Shown here: positions 61,398 through 64,000 of the stretch, in pieces
How the letters are laid out: the number at the start of each line of letters is the position of its first letter
Numbering within the stretch: the stretch's first letter is position 1
Source: Maribacter litopenaei
Lineage (GTDB): Bacteria; Bacteroidota; Bacteroidia; Flavobacteriales; Flavobacteriaceae
Length of the DNA: 64,000 nucleotides
Direction of reading: 5' to 3'
NCBI RefSeq assembly: GCF_025244665.1
Contig: NZ_CP104205.1
Coordinates: forward strand, 2,043,001 to 2,107,000
Program-made: the position numbers and the translations under genes
The notes under the pieces: model-generated
What the model saw: the letters and a program-made list of their open reading frames with translations, nothing else
The model's database searches: none
What the model was told of the DNA's origin: nothing

Positions 61398-62108
61398 ATG
61401 AGGAAATTACTATGGGTAGTATTGAGCATTATCTCCACAATGGCCGTGGCCCAGGAAAACGGCGAGGACAAACTGGGAAGCTGGCATATGTATTTTGGTA
61501 CCAACCAAATTGCGGATAAATGGAGCATCCATACAGAGGCACAACTCCGATATTTTGAGCAAGCCAAAAACTTCAACCAGTTATTGCTACGAACAGGTCT
61601 CAATTATCATATCGATGGAAATGCCATCGCCACTGCCGGATATGCCTTTATTAAAACAGACCCCACATATTTTGAATCGGCCGTGCTAGACCTTGAAGAA
61701 CCAGCTTCCGATAAGATTTCTGAACACCGAATTTTTGAACAATTCATTTTAAAGAATAAGGTTTGGGAATTGTTGTTTGAGCATCGGTATCGTTTGGAAC
61801 AGCGTTTTATAACCGATAGTGACCTGAATACAAAAAGCACTCAGCACAGAACGCGCTATCGACTTCAAATGACAGTTCCGCTCACCGATATTTTCTTTTT
61901 GAATTTTTACGATGAAATATTTATCAATCTACAGAACGAAGCTTTTGACCAAAACCGATTGTATGCCGCAGTGGGGGTGAATGTTACAAACAATTTAAGT
62001 GTACAGGCGGGATATCTTAAAAACCATTTTAGAACCGTAAACTATGATCGTTTACAAGTGGCCGTTTTTTACAATCCGGATTTGCGTGGGCTTTTCGGTA
62101 AAAAATAG
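61398..62108 (+). CDS. DUF2490 outer-membrane-type protein
   Basis: 236 residues, intact. Signal peptide (LLWVVLSIISTMAVAQ), then alternating beta-strand sequence (GSWHMYFGTNQIADKWSIHT, LLLRTGLNYHIDGNAIATAG, RTRYRLQMTVPLTDIFFLNF) ending NYDRLQVAVFYNPDLRGLFG. Matches DUF2490, a Bacteroidota family thought to form a small outer-membrane beta-barrel; function unknown. Its start is 29 bases after the MITE-like element. Confidence 0.88.
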   Translation: MRKLLWVVLSIISTMAVAQENGEDKLGSWHMYFGTNQIADKWSIHTEAQLRYFEQAKNFNQLLLRTGLNYHIDGNAIATAGYAFIKTDPTYFESAVLDLEEPASDKISEHRIFEQFILKNKVWELLFEHRYRLEQRFITDSDLNTKSTQHRTRYRLQMTVPLTDIFFLNFYDEIFINLQNEAFDQNRLYAAVGVNVTNNLSVQAGYLKNHFRTVNYDRLQVAVFYNPDLRGLFGKK

Positions 62109-62328
62109 GAATTCCCAATAGTTTCCTTCCATATTCCAACAAATTACCGAATACTGTTAAAATGATTGGGATATGAGTTCATATAGCGCTGGGATTTTCT
62201 TAATTTTAACAAACGTAAATTTAAAACAAGAACAATTGAAATCCTCATTGAGGGTTTTGTTGTGGCAATTTAAATTAGCTAAGAAAGTAAATACTTAATT
62301 ATCAATTCGTTAATATAAATTTAATCAC

Positions 62329-62918
62329 ATGAAAAAAGTAATAAAATTACCATTGGTCACATTGGCCCTTTTAGCGATCTTTAGTTGTAAAGAAGCAAAA
62401 AAGGAATCCAATGATGCCGCAAACGAAGCGGAAGAGGCAATGGAAGAGATGACAATGGAAGAAGAAGTACAATCCATTAAATTTATGATGGAGCCAAAAA
62501 GTGACAGTGGCGTACAAGGAGAGGTGGAATTCACGGAAGAGGACGGTGAGGTTAAAATGATGGCCTCCTTTACAGGTCTTTCAGAAGGTGAGCATGCCAT
62601 TCACATTCACCAAACTGCGGACTGTTCCGCCGCCGATGGAACATCGGCAGGTGGACACTGGAATCCAACTAACGAACCGCATGGTAAGTGGGGAGCCAGC
62701 GAAGGCTATCATAAAGGTGACATTGGTAACTTTACCGCGAATGCCGATGGCACCGCAACAGTTGAATTTTCTACGACCAATGGTGTATTGGTTGTGAAGA
62801 CCCCAATAAGAATATTGTTGGCAAGGCTGTAATAGTACACCAGGGATCAGACGATTTTACAAGTCAACCAAGTGGCGCAGCGGGAGCAAGAGTTAGCTGT
62901 ACCGGCATTATTGAATAG
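62329..62918 (+). CDS. Cu/Zn superoxide dismutase-like lipoprotein, frameshift
   Basis: About 196 residues after repair: lipobox (TLALLAIFSCKEAKK), an acidic spacer (NEAEEAMEEMTMEEEV) and a SodC domain with Cu/Zn ligands in HAIHIHQTADCSAADG, GGHWNPTNEPHG, GDIGNFTANADG and AVIVHQGSDDFTSQPSG; ends RVSCTGIIE at 62916-62918. Disulfide partners are Cys in TADCS and VSCTG. The frame is lost at about 62773-62775 (TCTACGACC; TCTACCGACC gives FSTDQWCIGCEDPNKN). Protects the envelope from superoxide. Confidence 0.92.
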
Positions 62919-62937
62919 GATTAAAAAAGATCAGGAT

Positions 62938-62967
62938 AAAAGCCACCCTCAGCGGTGGCTTTTTTTA
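62938..62967 (+). terminator. Rho-independent terminator after SOD
   Basis: AAAAGCCACC / GGTGGCTTTT stem, loop CTCAGC, then a long T run; 20 bases after the repaired SOD stop and before the sigma gene. Confidence 0.9.
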
Positions 62968-62991
62968 TTTTTAATCGCTAAATTCACGGCT

Positions 62992-63528
62992 ATGCAATTG
63001 GAACAATTGGTTGAGAAATTTCGGGAAAAGGATATGTCCGCTTTTGAAACCCTTTACGGTATGTATGCCGATAATATTTGCGGGGTCATCAATACCATTG
63101 TACGGAACGAAGCACGATCCCAAGAAATTTGTCAGGATGTATTTGTCAAAATATGGGACAATGCAACAACCTATAATGCTTCCAAAGGACGCTTTTTTAC
63201 CTGGATATTGAATATTGCCAGGAATGCAGCCATCGATGAAATACGCAGTAGGTCGTATAAAAATGAAAAAAAGAACCTTTCCGCAGACTACTTCGTAAGT
63301 GTTTTGGAAAGTAAGGAAGAAGAAAGCGTAGATACGATGGAAACCAAGGGTCTTAGGAAATTGGTAAAAACCCTTAAGAAAAAATGTGTTCAGCTTATTG
63401 AGCTACTTTACTTTAGAGGATACACCCAAAAGGAAGCTGCCGAAGAACTGGCCATACCGGTGGGAACTGTCAAAACTAGAAATAGAAGCTGTATTTCCAA
63501 GTTAAGGGAAAATATGGGAGAAAGATAA
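62992..63528 (+). CDS. ECF RNA polymerase sigma factor (SigK type)
   Basis: 178 residues from the ATG at 62992 (MQLEQLVEKFREKDMSAFET). Region 2: LYGMYADNICGVINTIVRNE, EICQDVFVKIWDNATTYNAS, GRFFTWILNIARNAAIDEIR; region 4: CVQLIELLYFRGYTQKEAAE, IPVGTVKTRNRSCISKLREN. Intact. Its stop TAA overlaps the next ATG by one base, so sigma and anti-sigma are co-translated. Confidence 0.93.
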   Translation: MQLEQLVEKFREKDMSAFETLYGMYADNICGVINTIVRNEARSQEICQDVFVKIWDNATTYNASKGRFFTWILNIARNAAIDEIRSRSYKNEKKNLSADYFVSVLESKEEESVDTMETKGLRKLVKTLKKKCVQLIELLYFRGYTQKEAAEELAIPVGTVKTRNRSCISKLRENMGER

Positions 63529-64000
63529 TGGATGTACAAGAATACATAGCGTCCGGAATATTGGAACTATATGTGGCCGGGATTCTTTCTGAAAAAGAAA
63601 ACCTAGAGGTACATACCTATGCCCAAGAATATCCTGAAATCAAGGCTGAAATCGAAGCCATTGAAGCTGCGGTATTGGAAATTTCACATAAGGCCACAAA
63701 CTTGCCTGCTAAGGGTTTTGAAACCCTTAAGCCCAGATTGGAAAATTCAGGAGAAACAAAGGTTATACCTATACAAAGAAAGCCTGTATCCTGGACAGCT
63801 TATATAGGTTGGGCCGCTTCCATTTTACTGGCTATTGGATTATTCGGGTATACAACCAAAACAAAGCACTGGAATCCGAATTAGAGTTGGTAGAAAGTCA
63901 AAATCAACAATTGGAACAGCAAATAGCCGATTCCAATACCTCCTTGGAAAAAACCCAAGACCTTTTGAATACCTTACGGGATCAAAATATTTCCGTCATC
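63528..64000 (+). CDS. Anti-sigma factor (RskA-like), partial, frameshift
   Basis: N-terminal anti-sigma domain (MDVQEYIASGILELYVAGIL, ENLEVHTYAQEYPEIKAEIE), a membrane helix (TAYIGWAASILLAIGLF) and the start of a coiled-coil periplasmic part (ELELVESQNQQLEQQIADSN). The frame is lost at 63845-63847 (TATTCGGGTA for TATTCCGGGTA, IGLFRVYNQNKALESE). The gene runs off the window end. It should hold the preceding ECF sigma factor at the membrane. Confidence 0.88.

Noticed and set aside
70..64000. Mass pseudogenisation (host-restricted or dying genome)
   Set aside because: Broken genes include rpmE, purL and rsmB-type genes, while each break is one small change at or near a recurring CCGG and the rest of each protein is well conserved. 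Decay would scatter mutations.

Overview
The window is chromosomal DNA of a member of the Bacteroidota, most likely a marine Flavobacteriaceae (Maribacter/Zobellia/Arenibacter-like). Evidence: roughly 40% GC; the rpmE2 plus GlmU-like pair; DUF4199, DUF2490 and carboxypeptidase-regulatory/plug proteins; FadB, FadA and a long acyl-CoA dehydrogenase in one operon; TAnnTTTG -7 promoter boxes; and many secreted or lipoprotein peptidases. I saw no tRNA, rRNA, CRISPR array or prophage.

Layout. 1-9.7 kb: GlmU-like nucleotidyltransferase, rpmE, DUF4199 protein, glycosyltransferase, phosphohexomutase with an overlapping ABC exporter, then an ECF sigma operon with a membrane regulator and a periplasmic Spy-like protein, and a Ycf48-like lipoprotein. 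9.7-17.4 kb: RsmB-like rRNA methyltransferase, HxlR regulator, M20 amidohydrolase, purL. 17.5-25.6 kb: fatty-acid catabolism (acyl-CoA synthetase; MarR regulator with a 34-bp perfect palindrome over its promoter; FadB-like, FadA, acyl-CoA dehydrogenase). 25.6-31.2 kb: PLP decarboxylase, then divergent GH15 hydrolase and trehalose-6-P synthase/phosphatase. 31.2-41.1 kb: a propeller-SnoaL fusion, MFS transporter, M28 and M1 peptidases, GAF protein and a giant ThuA/PQQ-dehydrogenase/PKD/cytochrome c protein. 41.2-49.4 kb: YdeI protein, three tandem amidohydrolases, methyltransferase, and an NmrA/HxlR divergent pair with repeated operators. 49.4-53.4 kb: an AT-rich accessory stretch of minus-strand genes (DoxX, a small membrane protein, two unknowns, an Mrr-like nuclease) separated by long foldable repeats resembling cassette recombination sites. 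53.5-64 kb: rsgA, a GNAT acetyltransferase, a tricorn-like protease, a TPMT-like methyltransferase, an S9 peptidase, a MITE-like element, DUF2490, Cu/Zn SOD, and an ECF sigma/anti-sigma pair cut by the window end.

The dominant anomaly: about 30 genes, including purL, rpmE, rsmB and the beta-oxidation genes, are broken by frameshifts or in-frame stops. By eye, most breaks (about 38 of about 47) are repaired by restoring a CCGG tetramer. The observed replacements form a strand-symmetric set (CCG/CGG, CCGAG/CTCGG, CAG/CTG, a few substitutions). I read this as a base-modification-linked sequencing artefact rather than decay, so gene spans below are given across the breaks.
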